From Streptomyces sp. NRRL B-24484 (GTDB taxonomy: Bacteria > Actinomycetota > Actinomycetes > Streptomycetales > Streptomycetaceae), in the NCBI RefSeq assembly GCF_000717715.1, contig NZ_JOAI01000054.1, positions 3,725 through 67,724 of the forward strand: 64,000 nucleotides of DNA, read 5' to 3'. Numbering within the stretch: position 1 is the first letter of the stretch; each line of letters begins with the position of its first letter. This document shows, piece after piece, positions 42,880-51,206 of the stretch. Under the pieces are notes generated by a model. It was not told the origin of the DNA. It saw only the letters and a program-made list of their open reading frames with translations, and did no database searches. Both the position numbers and the translations under genes were made by a program.

Positions 42880-43542
42880 GTGTTCACCGGCATCATCGAA
42901 GAGCTCGGCGAGGTCGTCTCCATCGAGGAGATCGGCGACTCCTCGCGCATCCGCCTGCGCGGCCCGGTGGTCTGTTCCGGCGCGAAGCACGGCGACTCCA
43001 TCGCGGTCAACGGCGTCTGCCTGACCGTCGTCGACAGTCCCGAGGAACTGGCCGCCGAGAGCGGCGAGTTCAGCGCCGACGTGATGGCCGAGACGCTGAA
43101 GCGCTCCAGCCTCGGCGCTTTGGAGCCCGGTTCGCGGGTCAACCTGGAGCGGGCCATGGCGCTCGGCGCCCGGCTCGGCGGGCACCTCGTCCAGGGCCAC
43201 GTCGACGCCGCCGGCGAACTGCTCTCCCGCGCCCCGGGCGACCTCGACGCCGACGGCAACCCCCGCTGGGAGGTGCTGCGCTTCTCGCTGCCGCAGTCCA
43301 TCACCCGGTACCTGGTCGAGAAGGGCTCGATCACCGTGGACGGCGTCAGCCTGACCGTGGTCGACGCCGCCCTCGACTCCTTCAGCGTCTCGCTGATCCC
43401 GGCCACCCTCGAACTGACCACCCTCGGCACCAAGGCCGTCGGCGACCCGGTCAACCTCGAGGTGGACGTCCTCGCCAAGTACGTCGAGCGGCTGCTCGAC
43501 ACCCGCACCCTGCCCGACCACCTCACCGGGGACGCCTCGTGA
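42880..43542 (+). CDS. ribE: Riboflavin synthase, alpha chain
   Basis: A 220-residue enzyme made of two homologous lumazine-binding barrels. Each repeat has the signature: [10 protein letters not shown] with [11 protein letters not shown] in the overlap region, and [10 protein letters not shown] in the second. It starts [11 protein letters not shown], as all RibE/RibC proteins do. It converts two 6,7-dimethyl-8-ribityllumazine molecules to riboflavin. The start is GTG 42880 with GAGGAG upstream. First gene behind the FMN riboswitch; coupled to ribM by a GTGA overlap. Confidence 0.97.
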   Translation: MFTGIIEELGEVVSIEEIGDSSRIRLRGPVVCSGAKHGDSIAVNGVCLTVVDSPEELAAESGEFSADVMAETLKRSSLGALEPGSRVNLERAMALGARLGGHLVQGHVDAAGELLSRAPGDLDADGNPRWEVLRFSLPQSITRYLVEKGSITVDGVSLTVVDAALDSFSVSLIPATLELTTLGTKAVGDPVNLEVDVLAKYVERLLDTRTLPDHLTGDAS

Positions 43543-44186
43543 GCGCGCTGACCGGAGTCGCCTTCACCGCCTTCGGCGAGCAGGTGAAGTGGGCCGACAT
43601 GATCGGCAACCTGCTCGGCCTGGCCGCGCTCGCCCTCGGCTGGCGCCGCTCGGTGCTCAGCTGGCCGGTCCAGCTGCTCGCCGGCGCCGTACTGGTCGTC
43701 GCCTTCCTCGGCGGGCAGGCGCCCGGCATGGTCGGCAAGCAGCTGATCGTCATCGTCACCGCGGCCTGGGGCTGGGCCCGGTGGCAGCGCGGCAGCCGCG
43801 ACGGCGGCACGGTCGCCGTCCGGTTCGCCACCTGGCGCGAGCGCGCCCTGCTGGTGGCCGGCGCAGCGCTCGGCACCGCCGCCGTGGCCGGTGTGTTCAT
43901 GGCCTTCCCGAAGCTCTCCTGGGCGCCCTGGCTGGACGCCTACATCTTCGTCGGCACCCTGACGGCGATGGTCGCCCAGGCCCGCGGCTGGGTGGAGTTC
44001 TGGTTCGCCTGGATCGCCGTCGACCTGATCGGCGTCCCGTACTCCTACACCCACGGCTACGTCTTCTCCGCCCTCACCTTCGCCATCTACTTCGTGCTGG
44101 TGCTGCTCGGCCTGCGCACCTGGTGGCTGAGCACCCGCACGGCCCGTCCTTCGTTCACCGAGAACCCCCAGGGAGTCACGGCATGA
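43539..44186 (+). CDS. ribM: RibM/PnuC-family riboflavin transporter
   Basis: A 215-residue integral membrane protein with about seven helices and PnuC-family sequence: [58 protein letters not shown]. PnuC homologues encoded inside rib operons of Corynebacterium and Streptomyces (RibM) import riboflavin by facilitated diffusion, rather than nicotinamide riboside. Its position, coupled to ribE (GTGA) and ribBA (ATGA) and behind the FMN riboswitch, supports that role. Confidence 0.92.
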   Translation: MSALTGVAFTAFGEQVKWADMIGNLLGLAALALGWRRSVLSWPVQLLAGAVLVVAFLGGQAPGMVGKQLIVIVTAAWGWARWQRGSRDGGTVAVRFATWRERALLVAGAALGTAAVAGVFMAFPKLSWAPWLDAYIFVGTLTAMVAQARGWVEFWFAWIAVDLIGVPYSYTHGYVFSALTFAIYFVLVLLGLRTWWLSTRTARPSFTENPQGVTA

Positions 44187-45445
44187 CCATCCAGCACTCC
44201 GGCGACGACCTGGTGCTCGACCCGGTCGAGCGCGCCGTCGCCGACATCGCCCTCGGCCGCGCAGTGATCGTGGTCGACGACGAGGACCGCGAGAACGAGG
44301 GCGACATCGTCTTCGCCGCCTCCGCCGCGACTCCCGAGCTCCTCGCCTTCACCATCCGCTACAGCTCCGGCGTGATCTGCGCTCCGATGACCGGCGAGGA
44401 GCTCGACCGGCTCAAGCTGCCGCCGATGACGGCCGTCAACGAGGACCGCAAGGGCACCGCCTACAGCATCTCCGTCGACGCCCGGGACGGCGTGGACACC
44501 GGCATCTCGGCCGCCGACCGCGCCCGCACGATCCGGCTGCTCTCCTCGTCCGGCACCGAGGCCGCCGACCTCACCCGCCCCGGCCACGTCTTCCCGCTGC
44601 GCGCGGTGGACGGCGGCGTCCTCGTCCGCCCCGGCCACACCGAGGCCGCCGTCGACCTCGCCCGGCTGGCCGGCCTCACCCCGGCCGGCGCCATCGCCGA
44701 GGTCGTCAACGACGACGGCACCATGGCCCGGCTGCCCGAACTCGTCGCCTTCGCCCGCGAGCACGGCCTCGCGATCATCTCCATCGAGGACCTGATCGCC
44801 TACCGCCGCCGCACCGAGCTGCACGTCGGCCGGGCCGCCGTCACCGCCCTGCCCACCGAGTACGGCGACTTCACCGCCGTCGGCTACAAGGGCACCATCG
44901 ACGGCGTCGAGCACCTCGCGCTGGTCGCCGGCGGCCTCGACGCGGACGGCCGGCTGCCCGAGGGCGAGGACGTCCTCGTCCGGCTGCACTCCGAGTGCCT
45001 CACCGGCGACGTCCTCGGCTCGCTGCGCTGCGACTGCGGCCCGCAGCTGCAGGCCTCGCTGCGCCAGGTCGCCGAGGCCGGCCGCGGCGTCGTCCTCTAC
45101 CTGCGCGGGCACGAGGGCCGCGGCATCGGCCTCAGCCACAAGCTGCGCGCCTACGAGCTGCAGGAGCGCGGCCGCGACACCGTCGACGCCAACCTGGACC
45201 TCGGCCTGCCCGCCGACGCCCGGGACTACTCGATCGGCGCGCAGATGCTCGCCGACCTCGGCGTCCGCTCGCTCACCCTGCTCACCAACAACCCGCACAA
45301 GCAGAACGCGCTCACCGAGCACGGCCTCAAGGTGAAGGGCCGGCTGCCCGTCGAGGTCCGGGTCGGCGAGCACAACGAGCGCTACCTGCGCACCAAGCGG
45401 GACCGGATGGGCCACGACCTGCCGTGGCTCGACGCCGACTCCTGA
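44183..45445 (+). CDS. ribBA: Bifunctional DHBP synthase / GTP cyclohydrolase II
   Basis: A 420-residue fusion. The N-terminal RibB domain (about 1-210) has [15 protein letters not shown] and [16 protein letters not shown], forming 3,4-dihydroxy-2-butanone 4-phosphate from ribulose 5-phosphate. The C-terminal RibA domain (about 215-405) has the zinc ligands in [15 protein letters not shown] and RGHEGRGIG, opening GTP for the pyrimidine branch. Both active sites appear intact. Third gene of the operon, overlapping ribM by ATGA. Confidence 0.97.
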   Translation: MTIQHSGDDLVLDPVERAVADIALGRAVIVVDDEDRENEGDIVFAASAATPELLAFTIRYSSGVICAPMTGEELDRLKLPPMTAVNEDRKGTAYSISVDARDGVDTGISAADRARTIRLLSSSGTEAADLTRPGHVFPLRAVDGGVLVRPGHTEAAVDLARLAGLTPAGAIAEVVNDDGTMARLPELVAFAREHGLAIISIEDLIAYRRRTELHVGRAAVTALPTEYGDFTAVGYKGTIDGVEHLALVAGGLDADGRLPEGEDVLVRLHSECLTGDVLGSLRCDCGPQLQASLRQVAEAGRGVVLYLRGHEGRGIGLSHKLRAYELQERGRDTVDANLDLGLPADARDYSIGAQMLADLGVRSLTLLTNNPHKQNALTEHGLKVKGRLPVEVRVGEHNERYLRTKRDRMGHDLPWLDADS

Positions 45446-45500
45446 GCCACCGCCTTCCGCACGACCACCAGCACAGCCTTCGAGACAGAGGAAGTACGAC

Positions 45501-45974
45501 GTGAGCGGCCACGGAGCCCCCGAGCTGACCATCGAGAACTGCGGCGACCTGCGGGTCGCGGTGATCGCCGCGCAGTGGCACGACCAGGTGATGAACGGCC
45601 TGCTGGACGGCGCCCACCGCGCCCTCAAGGAGCTCGGCATCGAGGAGCCGACCGTGCTGCGGGTGCCCGGCACCTTCGAGCTGCCGGTCGCCGCGAAGCG
45701 CCTCGCCGACCGCGGCTACGACGCCGTGGTCGCCCTCGGCGTCGTCATCCGCGGCGGCACCCCGCACTTCGACTACGTCTGCGAGGCCGCCACCCTGGGC
45801 CTGACCCAGGTCGCGGTGGACACCGGCGTCCCGGTCGGGTTCGGCGTGCTGACCTGCGACAACGAGCAGCAGGCGCTGGACCGCGCCGGCCTGCCCGACT
45901 CGGCCGAGGACAAGGGCCACGAGGCGGTCACCGCCGCCGTCGCCACCGCGGTCGCGCTGCGCGGCATCGCCTAG
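45501..45974 (+). CDS. ribH: 6,7-dimethyl-8-ribityllumazine synthase
   Basis: A 157-residue enzyme that condenses the RibA-branch pyrimidine with dihydroxybutanone phosphate. Family features: [35 protein letters not shown] (catalytic His) and [17 protein letters not shown]. It typically assembles as pentamers or 60-mer shells. The start is GTG 45501 with GAGGAAG upstream, 55 bases after ribBA. Last gene of the riboflavin operon; ribD (deaminase/reductase) is not in this window. Confidence 0.97.
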   Translation: MSGHGAPELTIENCGDLRVAVIAAQWHDQVMNGLLDGAHRALKELGIEEPTVLRVPGTFELPVAAKRLADRGYDAVVALGVVIRGGTPHFDYVCEAATLGLTQVAVDTGVPVGFGVLTCDNEQQALDRAGLPDSAEDKGHEAVTAAVATAVALRGIA

Positions 45975-45988
45975 GGCAGTGCACACGC

Positions 45989-46020
45989 GGGGGCGCCGGG
46001 GACCGTCTCCCGGCGCCCCC
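45989..46020 (+). terminator. Terminator after ribH
   Basis: Perfect 12-bp stem GGGGGCGCCGGG/CCCGGCGCCCCC with eight-base loop, 14 bases after the ribH stop. Confidence 0.88.
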
Positions 46021-46145
46021 GACGGTCGTCCCGCGCCCCCGGGCGGTGTCCGCGCCCCCGAGGGGCGGGGATTGTCCCACCGGACTGTCCACGGTCCGGA
46101 ACCGTTTACCGTCGGTCAGCCCGCACCCCGTATGGTGAGCCCATC

Positions 46146-46418
46146 ATGGCTTCGAAGACATTCGAGGAGCTCTTCGCCGAGCTCCAGCAGAAGGCCGCCG
46201 CCGGCGACCCCTCGTCCTCCCGCACCGCGCAGCTCGTCCAGCAGGGCGTCCATGCGATCGGCAAGAAGGTCGTCGAGGAGGCCGCCGAGGTCTGGATGGC
46301 CGCCGAGTTCCAGTCGGACGAGCAGACGGCCGAGGAGATCTCGCAGCTCCTCTACCACCTCCAGGTGATGATGATCGCCCGCGGGCTGACGCTCGACGAC
46401 GTGTACGCCCACCTCTGA
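46146..46418 (+). CDS. hisE: Phosphoribosyl-ATP pyrophosphatase
   Basis: A 90-residue MazG-like enzyme for step 2 of histidine synthesis. The metal-binding motif [16 protein letters not shown] (EExxE) and the distal [14 protein letters not shown] (ExxD-like region) are present. Normal length. The start is ATG 46146; TATGGT at 46131-46136 could be its -10 box, leaving a leader of only a few bases, although GGTGAG could also serve as a ribosome-binding site. Followed after 47 bases by hisG. Confidence 0.96.
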   Translation: MASKTFEELFAELQQKAAAGDPSSSRTAQLVQQGVHAIGKKVVEEAAEVWMAAEFQSDEQTAEEISQLLYHLQVMMIARGLTLDDVYAHL

Positions 46419-46465
46419 CCGCATCCGTGTCAGCCACCCCTCCCACAGCGAAGGAACCGTCTCCC

Positions 46466-47314
46466 ATGCTCCGCATCGCCGTTCCCAACAAGGGTTCTCT
46501 CTCGGGTCCCGCGGCGGAGATGCTGCATGAGGCCGGCTACCGCCAGCGCAAGGACCCGAAGGAACTGGTGCTGGTCGACCCGGAGAACCAGGTCGAGTTC
46601 TTCTTCCTGCGGCCGCGGGACATCGCCGTCTACGTCGGCTCCGGCCGGCTCGACGTCGGCATCACCGGCCGCGACCTGCTGCTGGACTCCGGCGCGGACG
46701 CCGAGGAGGTGCTGGCCCTCGGCTTCGGCGGCTCCACCTTCCGCTTCGCCCGCCCGGTCGGCGTGCAGGTCGAGGACGTGCAGGGCCTGGAGGGCATGCG
46801 GATCGCCACCTCCTACACCGGCCTGGTGGAGCAGCACCTCGCCGAGCGCGGGGTGAAGGCCACCGTCACCAAGCTGGACGGCGCGGTCGAGACCGCCGTC
46901 CAGCTGGGCGTCGCCGACGTCATCGCCGACGTCGTCGAGACCGGCACCAGCCTGCGCAACGCCGGCCTGGAGGTGTTCGGCGACCCGATCCTGGTCTCCG
47001 ACTCCGTGGTGATCCGCCCCAAGGGCGCCGGCGACGACCCGGGCGTCGAGCAGTTCCTGCGCCGCCTCCAGGGCGTCCTGGTGGCCCGCCGGTACGTGCT
47101 GATGGACTACGACATCCGCGCCGAGAAGGTGGGCGAGGCCGTCGCCCTGACCCCGGGCCTGGAGTCGCCGACCGTCTCGCCGCTGCACACCGAGGGCTGG
47201 GTGGCCGTCCGGTCCATGGTGCTCCGCAAGGAGGCCCAGCGGATCATGGACGACCTGTGGGCGATCGGCGCCCGCGCCATCCTGGTCACCAACATCCACG
47301 CCTGCCGCCTCTGA
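46466..47314 (+). CDS. hisG: ATP phosphoribosyltransferase (long form)
   Basis: A 282-residue enzyme for the first, feedback-controlled step of histidine biosynthesis. Catalytic part: LRIAVPNKGSLSGPAAEML, DVGITGRDLLLDSGAD and the PRPP loop ADVVETGTSLRNAGLEVF. The C-terminal about 75 residues are the ACT-like histidine-binding domain of the long HisG, so no HisZ is needed. The start ATG 46466 has AAGGA ten bases upstream; the frame is open from GTG 46427 but homologues begin at MLRIAVP. Confidence 0.97.
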   Translation: MLRIAVPNKGSLSGPAAEMLHEAGYRQRKDPKELVLVDPENQVEFFFLRPRDIAVYVGSGRLDVGITGRDLLLDSGADAEEVLALGFGGSTFRFARPVGVQVEDVQGLEGMRIATSYTGLVEQHLAERGVKATVTKLDGAVETAVQLGVADVIADVVETGTSLRNAGLEVFGDPILVSDSVVIRPKGAGDDPGVEQFLRRLQGVLVARRYVLMDYDIRAEKVGEAVALTPGLESPTVSPLHTEGWVAVRSMVLRKEAQRIMDDLWAIGARAILVTNIHACRL

Positions 47315-47325
47315 CCGATCCTTCC

Positions 47326-47355
47326 CGGGGCGGGGGCCGGCCGGCCCCCGCCCCG
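47326..47355 (+). terminator. Hairpin after hisG
   Basis: Perfect 15-base arms (47326-47340, 47341-47355). Lies 12 bases after the hisG stop and 22 bases before the PH-domain gene, so it may only attenuate read-through. Confidence 0.75.
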
Positions 47356-47376
47356 CGCTTTCCTGGAGCCACCCCG

Positions 47377-47823
47377 TTGTCGACCCCCGCCGCCGCCCTG
47401 CCGATGACCTGGTCGCCGCGCCGCAACCGTTACGTGCTGCTGCCGCTCTGCGCCGTGCTGGTGATCGTCTTCACCGTGCTCGCCGTGATCCTCCCGGCGA
47501 ACTGGCACACCAACGACCGCGCCATGATGGTGCTCAGCGGGCTGCTCTTCGCCGGCGTCGGCCTGATGCTCGCCCGGCCCCGGGTGAGCGCCGACGAGGA
47601 CGGCGTCACGGTGGTCAACTTCGTCCGCAGCCGCCGCCTCGCCTGGGCCGAGATCGTCCGGGTCAACCTGCGGGCCGGCGACCCCTGGGTGATCCTCGAC
47701 CTCGCCGACGGCACCTCGCTCGCCGCGGTCGGCATCCAGCCCGCCGCCGGCCGGGAACAGGCGATCACCGCCGCCCGGACGCTGCGCGACCTCGTGGACG
47801 AGCGCGGGACGGCGCGTCGCTGA
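47377..47823 (+). CDS. Membrane protein with bacterial PH domain
   Basis: A 148-residue protein: two transmembrane helices (about 22-45 and 54-72) and a C-terminal PH-like domain (RVSADEDGVTVVNFVRSRRL, AWAEIVRVNLRAGDPWVILD). I prefer the TTG start at 47377 because GGAG lies eight bases upstream; ATG 47404 has no site. The gene follows hisG in the same direction, an order that I recall as conserved in streptomycetes. Function unknown. Confidence 0.8.
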   Translation: MSTPAAALPMTWSPRRNRYVLLPLCAVLVIVFTVLAVILPANWHTNDRAMMVLSGLLFAGVGLMLARPRVSADEDGVTVVNFVRSRRLAWAEIVRVNLRAGDPWVILDLADGTSLAAVGIQPAAGREQAITAARTLRDLVDERGTARR

Positions 47824-47865
47824 CGGCCCGCTCGGGCGGGATCCCTACACTCGTTCGGTATCGTC

Positions 47866-47960
47866 TAGGCTGGTGACGGCTGGTAAAGCCAGGGCAAAAG
47901 TGCCCGCCGTCCCCGAACCGACCTGAGGAGTGACACTCCCCGTCCATGGACGATCCGTCC
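47866..47960 (+). ncRNA. Structured leader RNA of the CNNM/CorC transporter pair
   Basis: TAGGCT (47866-47871) is a good -10 box, so the transcript should start near 47875-47878. There it can fold into a three-way junction: P1 GACGG/CCGTC (47875-47879 with 47907-47911), P2 CTGG/CCAG (47880-47883 with 47889-47892), P3 GGC/GCC closing AAAAGT (47893-47904). Next come a GGAGT/ACTCC hairpin (47927-47939) and GTCCATGGAC (47942-47951). I do not recognise an existing riboswitch class. A metal-sensing role would suit the downstream genes but is only inferred. Confidence 0.5.
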
Positions 47961-48014
47961 GGTAGTACCTGCGCCGCCCTGCGTCCTACGCTCGGAAAGC
48001 AGGCGGCACGATGA
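47946..48014 (+). CDS. 22-codon upstream reading frame coupled to the first transporter
   Basis: ATG 47946 starts MDDPSGSTCAALRPTLGKQ, ends with AAR and stops at TGA 48012-48014, overlapping the transporter start (ATGA). The transporter has no good ribosome-binding site of its own (only GCAGGCGG), while GAGGAG lies about 15 bases before this small frame within a hairpin. Translation of the transporter may therefore depend on the short frame. Whether the peptide is made is unproven. Confidence 0.5.
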   Translation: MDDPSGSTCAALRPTLGKQAAR

Positions 48015-49360
48015 CCACCGCCTGGCTGCTGTTGCTCGCGGCCTTCCTGCTCATCCTCGCGAACGGCCTCTTCGTGGCCGCCGAGTTCGCCTTCGTGACC
48101 GTGGAGCGCGGCACCGTCGAACGCGCCGCCAAGGCCGGCGACATCCGGGCGCGCAGCCTCTCCAAGGCCCTGCGGCACCTGTCGTTCCAGCTCTCCGGAG
48201 CCCAGCTCGGCATCACCATCACCTCCCTGGTGGTCGGTATGCTCGCCGAGCCCGCCCTCTCCGTGATCCTCTCGCCCGTGTTCACCGCGATCGGCCTGTC
48301 CGAGGGTGCCGCCCGCGGCGCCGCCGTCGTGATCGGCATGATCGGCGCCACCGTGCTGCAGATGGTCATCGGCGAGCTCGTCCCGAAGAACTGGGCGATC
48401 TCCCGGCCGCTCCAGGTCGCGTACGCGGTCGTCGGCCCGCAGCGCGCCTTCTCGGCCGCCTGCCGCCCGCTGATCAGCTTCCTGAACGGCTCCGCGGACA
48501 AGATGGTCCGCGCGCTCGGCATCGAACCGCAGGAGGAGCTGGGCCACGCCCGCACCCCCGCCGAACTCGTCGCCCTGGCCCGGCACTCCGCCCGCGCGGG
48601 CGCGATAGACCAGCAGTCCGCGACGCTGTTCGTGCGCACCTTCGGACTCGGCCGGCTCACCGCCGAGTCCGTGATGACACCGCGGATCGACGTGGTCGCC
48701 CTGCACCACGACGCCACCGCCGCCGACGTCGTCAACCTCGTCCGCGCCACCGGCCTGTCCCGCTTCCCGGTGTACGTGCACAACCTGGACGAGATCACCG
48801 GCACCGTCACGCTCAAGGACGCGCTCGCCGTCCCCGAGGACCGCCGCGGCCACACCCGCGTCGCCCACCTCGCCTCCCCGCCGCTGCTCGTCCCCGAGAC
48901 CCTGCCCGCCGAGCAACTGCTCGACCGGCTGCGCCGCCAGCAGCCGATGGCCGTCGTGGTCGACGAGTACGGCGGCACCGCCGGCGTCGTCACCGTCGAG
49001 GACATCGTCGAGGAGATCGTCGGCGAGGTGCAGGACGAGCACGACCCCGCCGACGAGCCCGACCTGCGGCCGATGCCGCCGGAGAACGGCCTGCCCGTCT
49101 GGGAGGCCGACGGCCTCACCCGCACCGGCCAGCTGGAGATCATCGGCCTGCAGGCCCCGGAGGGCCCCTACGAGACCCTCGGCGGCCTGCTCGCCGACCT
49201 GCTCGGCAAGCTGCCCGCCGTCGCCGACACCGCCGAACTGCCCGGCTGGCGCTTCACCGTGCTCGCCGTCGACCGGCACCGTACCGGCCGCGTCCGGATC
49301 CAGCGCACCGACCCCGACCTCGCGGGCGAGGACGGCACGGACGGGGGGAAGGACCGATGA
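48011..49360 (+). CDS. CNNM/CorC (hemolysin C family) membrane transporter, long form
   Basis: A 449-residue protein: CNNM/DUF21 transmembrane domain (about 1-190, with NGLFVAAEFAFVTVER and MVIGELVPKNWAISRP), a CBS pair (about 210-335, ending VVDEYGGTAGVVTVEDIVEE) and a CorC/HlyC C-terminal domain (about 355-440). Members transport or regulate Mg2+ (and Co2+) and bind ATP through the CBS pair. The start is ATG 48011, overlapped by the short upstream frame. Its stop overlaps the second transporter (ATGA). A structured leader RNA precedes it. Confidence 0.92.
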   Translation: MTTAWLLLLAAFLLILANGLFVAAEFAFVTVERGTVERAAKAGDIRARSLSKALRHLSFQLSGAQLGITITSLVVGMLAEPALSVILSPVFTAIGLSEGAARGAAVVIGMIGATVLQMVIGELVPKNWAISRPLQVAYAVVGPQRAFSAACRPLISFLNGSADKMVRALGIEPQEELGHARTPAELVALARHSARAGAIDQQSATLFVRTFGLGRLTAESVMTPRIDVVALHHDATAADVVNLVRATGLSRFPVYVHNLDEITGTVTLKDALAVPEDRRGHTRVAHLASPPLLVPETLPAEQLLDRLRRQQPMAVVVDEYGGTAGVVTVEDIVEEIVGEVQDEHDPADEPDLRPMPPENGLPVWEADGLTRTGQLEIIGLQAPEGPYETLGGLLADLLGKLPAVADTAELPGWRFTVLAVDRHRTGRVRIQRTDPDLAGEDGTDGGKDR

Positions 49361-50397
49361 CCGCGCTCCAACTCGCCGCAGCGGTCCTGCTGCTGCTCGG
49401 CAACGCGTTCTTCGTCGGCGCCGAGTTCGCCGTCATCTCGGTGCGCCGCAGCCAGATCGAGCCGCTCGCCGAGTCCGGCAACCGGCGCGCCCGCACCGTG
49501 CTGCACGCCCTGTCCAACGTCTCCGCGATGCTCGCCGCCGCCCAGCTCGGCATCACCGTCTGCTCGCTGGGCCTCGGTGCCCTCGCCGAGCCGACCATCG
49601 CCCACCTGCTGCACGACCCCTTCCACGCGGTCGGCGTGCCCGAGTCGCTGATGCACCTGCTCAGCTACGCGGTCTCGCTCGCCGTCGTGGTCTTCCTGCA
49701 CATGGTGGTCGGCGAGATGGTGCCCAAGAACATCGCCCTCGCCGGCCCGGAGAAGGCCGCGCTCTGGCTCGGCCCGCCGCTCGACCGCCTCGCCCGGATC
49801 CTCCGCCCGTTCATCGCCTTCCTGAACGCCTTCGCCAACGCGGTCCTGCGGCTGTTCGGGGTCGACGCCAAGGACGAGGTCGAGTCGGTCTTCAACAGCG
49901 AGCAGCTGCTGCACCTGCTGGCCGACTCCGCCGACGCCGGACTGCTCGACGAGCAGCGCCAGGAGCGGCTGGAGGACGCCCTGGAGCTCGGCGAGCGGCC
50001 GGTCACCGAGGTGCTGCTGAAGCCCGACCAGCTGGTCACCGTGCCGGTCGGGGTGAGCGCCCGGGAGGTCGAACGGCTCGCCGTCCGCACCGGCTTCTCC
50101 CGCTTCCCGGTGGCCGACGCCGCCGGCACCGTGCTCGGCTACCTGCACGTCAAGGACATCCTCGACCTGGACGACCCGGACGCGGCGATGCCCGAGCGGC
50201 TGCGCCGCCCGATCCCCGAGCTGCGCGCCGGACTGCCGCTGGACGACGCCCTCGGCGCCATGCGCCGGGCCGCCGCCCACCTGGCCGCCGTCGTCGACGC
50301 CGACGGCTGTCAGCTCGGCCTGGTCGCCCTGGAGGACGTCCTGGAGGAGCTGGTCGGCGAGGTCCACGACCCGGACCACCGCAGCGCCGCGCTGTAA
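49357..50397 (+). CDS. CNNM-family membrane transporter, short form lacking the CorC domain
   Basis: A 346-residue paralogue of the preceding gene: CNNM/DUF21 domain (about 1-185; NAFFVGAEFAVISVRRSQIE, MVVGEMVPKNIALAGP) and a CBS pair (about 205-340), but no C-terminal CorC/HlyC domain. Pairs of one long and one short CNNM protein encoded back to back are common in actinobacteria and may form a heterodimer. Translationally coupled to the first gene. Followed by a strong terminator. Confidence 0.92.
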   Translation: MTALQLAAAVLLLLGNAFFVGAEFAVISVRRSQIEPLAESGNRRARTVLHALSNVSAMLAAAQLGITVCSLGLGALAEPTIAHLLHDPFHAVGVPESLMHLLSYAVSLAVVVFLHMVVGEMVPKNIALAGPEKAALWLGPPLDRLARILRPFIAFLNAFANAVLRLFGVDAKDEVESVFNSEQLLHLLADSADAGLLDEQRQERLEDALELGERPVTEVLLKPDQLVTVPVGVSAREVERLAVRTGFSRFPVADAAGTVLGYLHVKDILDLDDPDAAMPERLRRPIPELRAGLPLDDALGAMRRAAAHLAAVVDADGCQLGLVALEDVLEELVGEVHDPDHRSAAL

Positions 50398-50412
50398 CGC
50401 CGCAGCCCGATC

Positions 50413-50445
50413 CGCCGGCCCCGTGCTCACCGCACGGGGCCGGCG
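50413..50445. terminator. Bidirectional terminator
   Basis: Fourteen-base perfect stem CGCCGGCCCCGTGC/GCACGGGGCCGGCG with five-base loop. The convergent DUF1275 gene ends inside it (stop 50427-50429). Confidence 0.88.
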
Positions 50446-51116
50446 GCGTCCTCCCGCCCGCCGTACACGGCGAACAGCGCGGCGGAGGCGAGCTCCACGG
50501 CCGCGGCGGCCGCCAGCGGGACCGCCGGTCCGGCCCGCAGCAGCAGGGCGCCGAGCGCGGCGCCGCCGCACATCACGACCACCGCGGAGGCGGCCCGCTC
50601 GCGCGAGTCCATCTCCGCGTGCACCCGCAGCAGGCCGGTCAGCCCGCGGGTGAGCACGGTGGTCGGAAGGTCCGGCGCGGCGATCCGCAGCGCGACGGCG
50701 TTCCGCCAGCCCATCGCCAGCGCGAGGACGGCGAGCACCACCAGCGCCCGGCCCGAGGGCAGGCCCCGCTGTTCCGGCAGGCCGGCCGCGGCCACCGCGC
50801 CGACCGCCAGCAGCAGCCCGACCCCGGCCACCGCGGGCGGCGGCCAGCGCTCCCCGTGCCGCCGCACCAGCGCCTCGTTCACCCGGTGGCCGAGCAGCGC
50901 GCCCAGCGAGAACGCGGCGAGGCCCAGTCCGGCCCCGGCCACCGACACGTGCGCGCCGCCGAGTCCGAAGCCCAGGAAGAGGATGTTGCCGGTCATCACG
51001 GCGGTGTACACGTGGCCGAGACCGAGGAAGCCCGCCGCCTCGACGATGCCGGTGACGGCGGTCAGCAGCAGCAGCGCCACGGTCTGCGGGGCGGGGCGCC
51101 GGGTCGTCGCGAGCAC
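50427..51116 (-). CDS. DUF1275 (YoaK-like) membrane protein
   Basis: A 229-residue protein with about six transmembrane helices. The family signature EAAGFLGLGHVYTAVMTGNI lies in the first two helices, and MGWRNAVALRIAAPDLPTTV with LTRGLTGLL is the second conserved region. YoaK-type proteins have no proven substrate. The start is GTG 51116. Monocistronic; divergent neighbours none, as the next gene to the right runs the same way but starts 2 kb further on. Confidence 0.88.
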   Translation of the reverse strand: MLATTRRPAPQTVALLLLTAVTGIVEAAGFLGLGHVYTAVMTGNILFLGFGLGGAHVSVAGAGLGLAAFSLGALLGHRVNEALVRRHGERWPPPAVAGVGLLLAVGAVAAAGLPEQRGLPSGRALVVLAVLALAMGWRNAVALRIAAPDLPTTVLTRGLTGLLRVHAEMDSRERAASAVVVMCGGAALGALLLRAGPAVPLAAAAAVELASAALFAVYGGREDAAGPVR

Positions 51117-51206
51117 CCTTGTTGATACCAGCCGCGCCGGGCCGGGCGGCGGAGACCGGCCGCGGGGGAGCGGCCGCTCACCGGGAAGGCCCAGGGACGG
51201 CGGGGC

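Noticed and set aside
47866..47960. Assignment of the transporter leader to the yybP-ykoY (Mn) or M-box (Mg) riboswitch
   Set aside because: The conserved sequence blocks of those classes are not present; only the general hairpin-rich character and gene context agree. Reported as unclassified structure.
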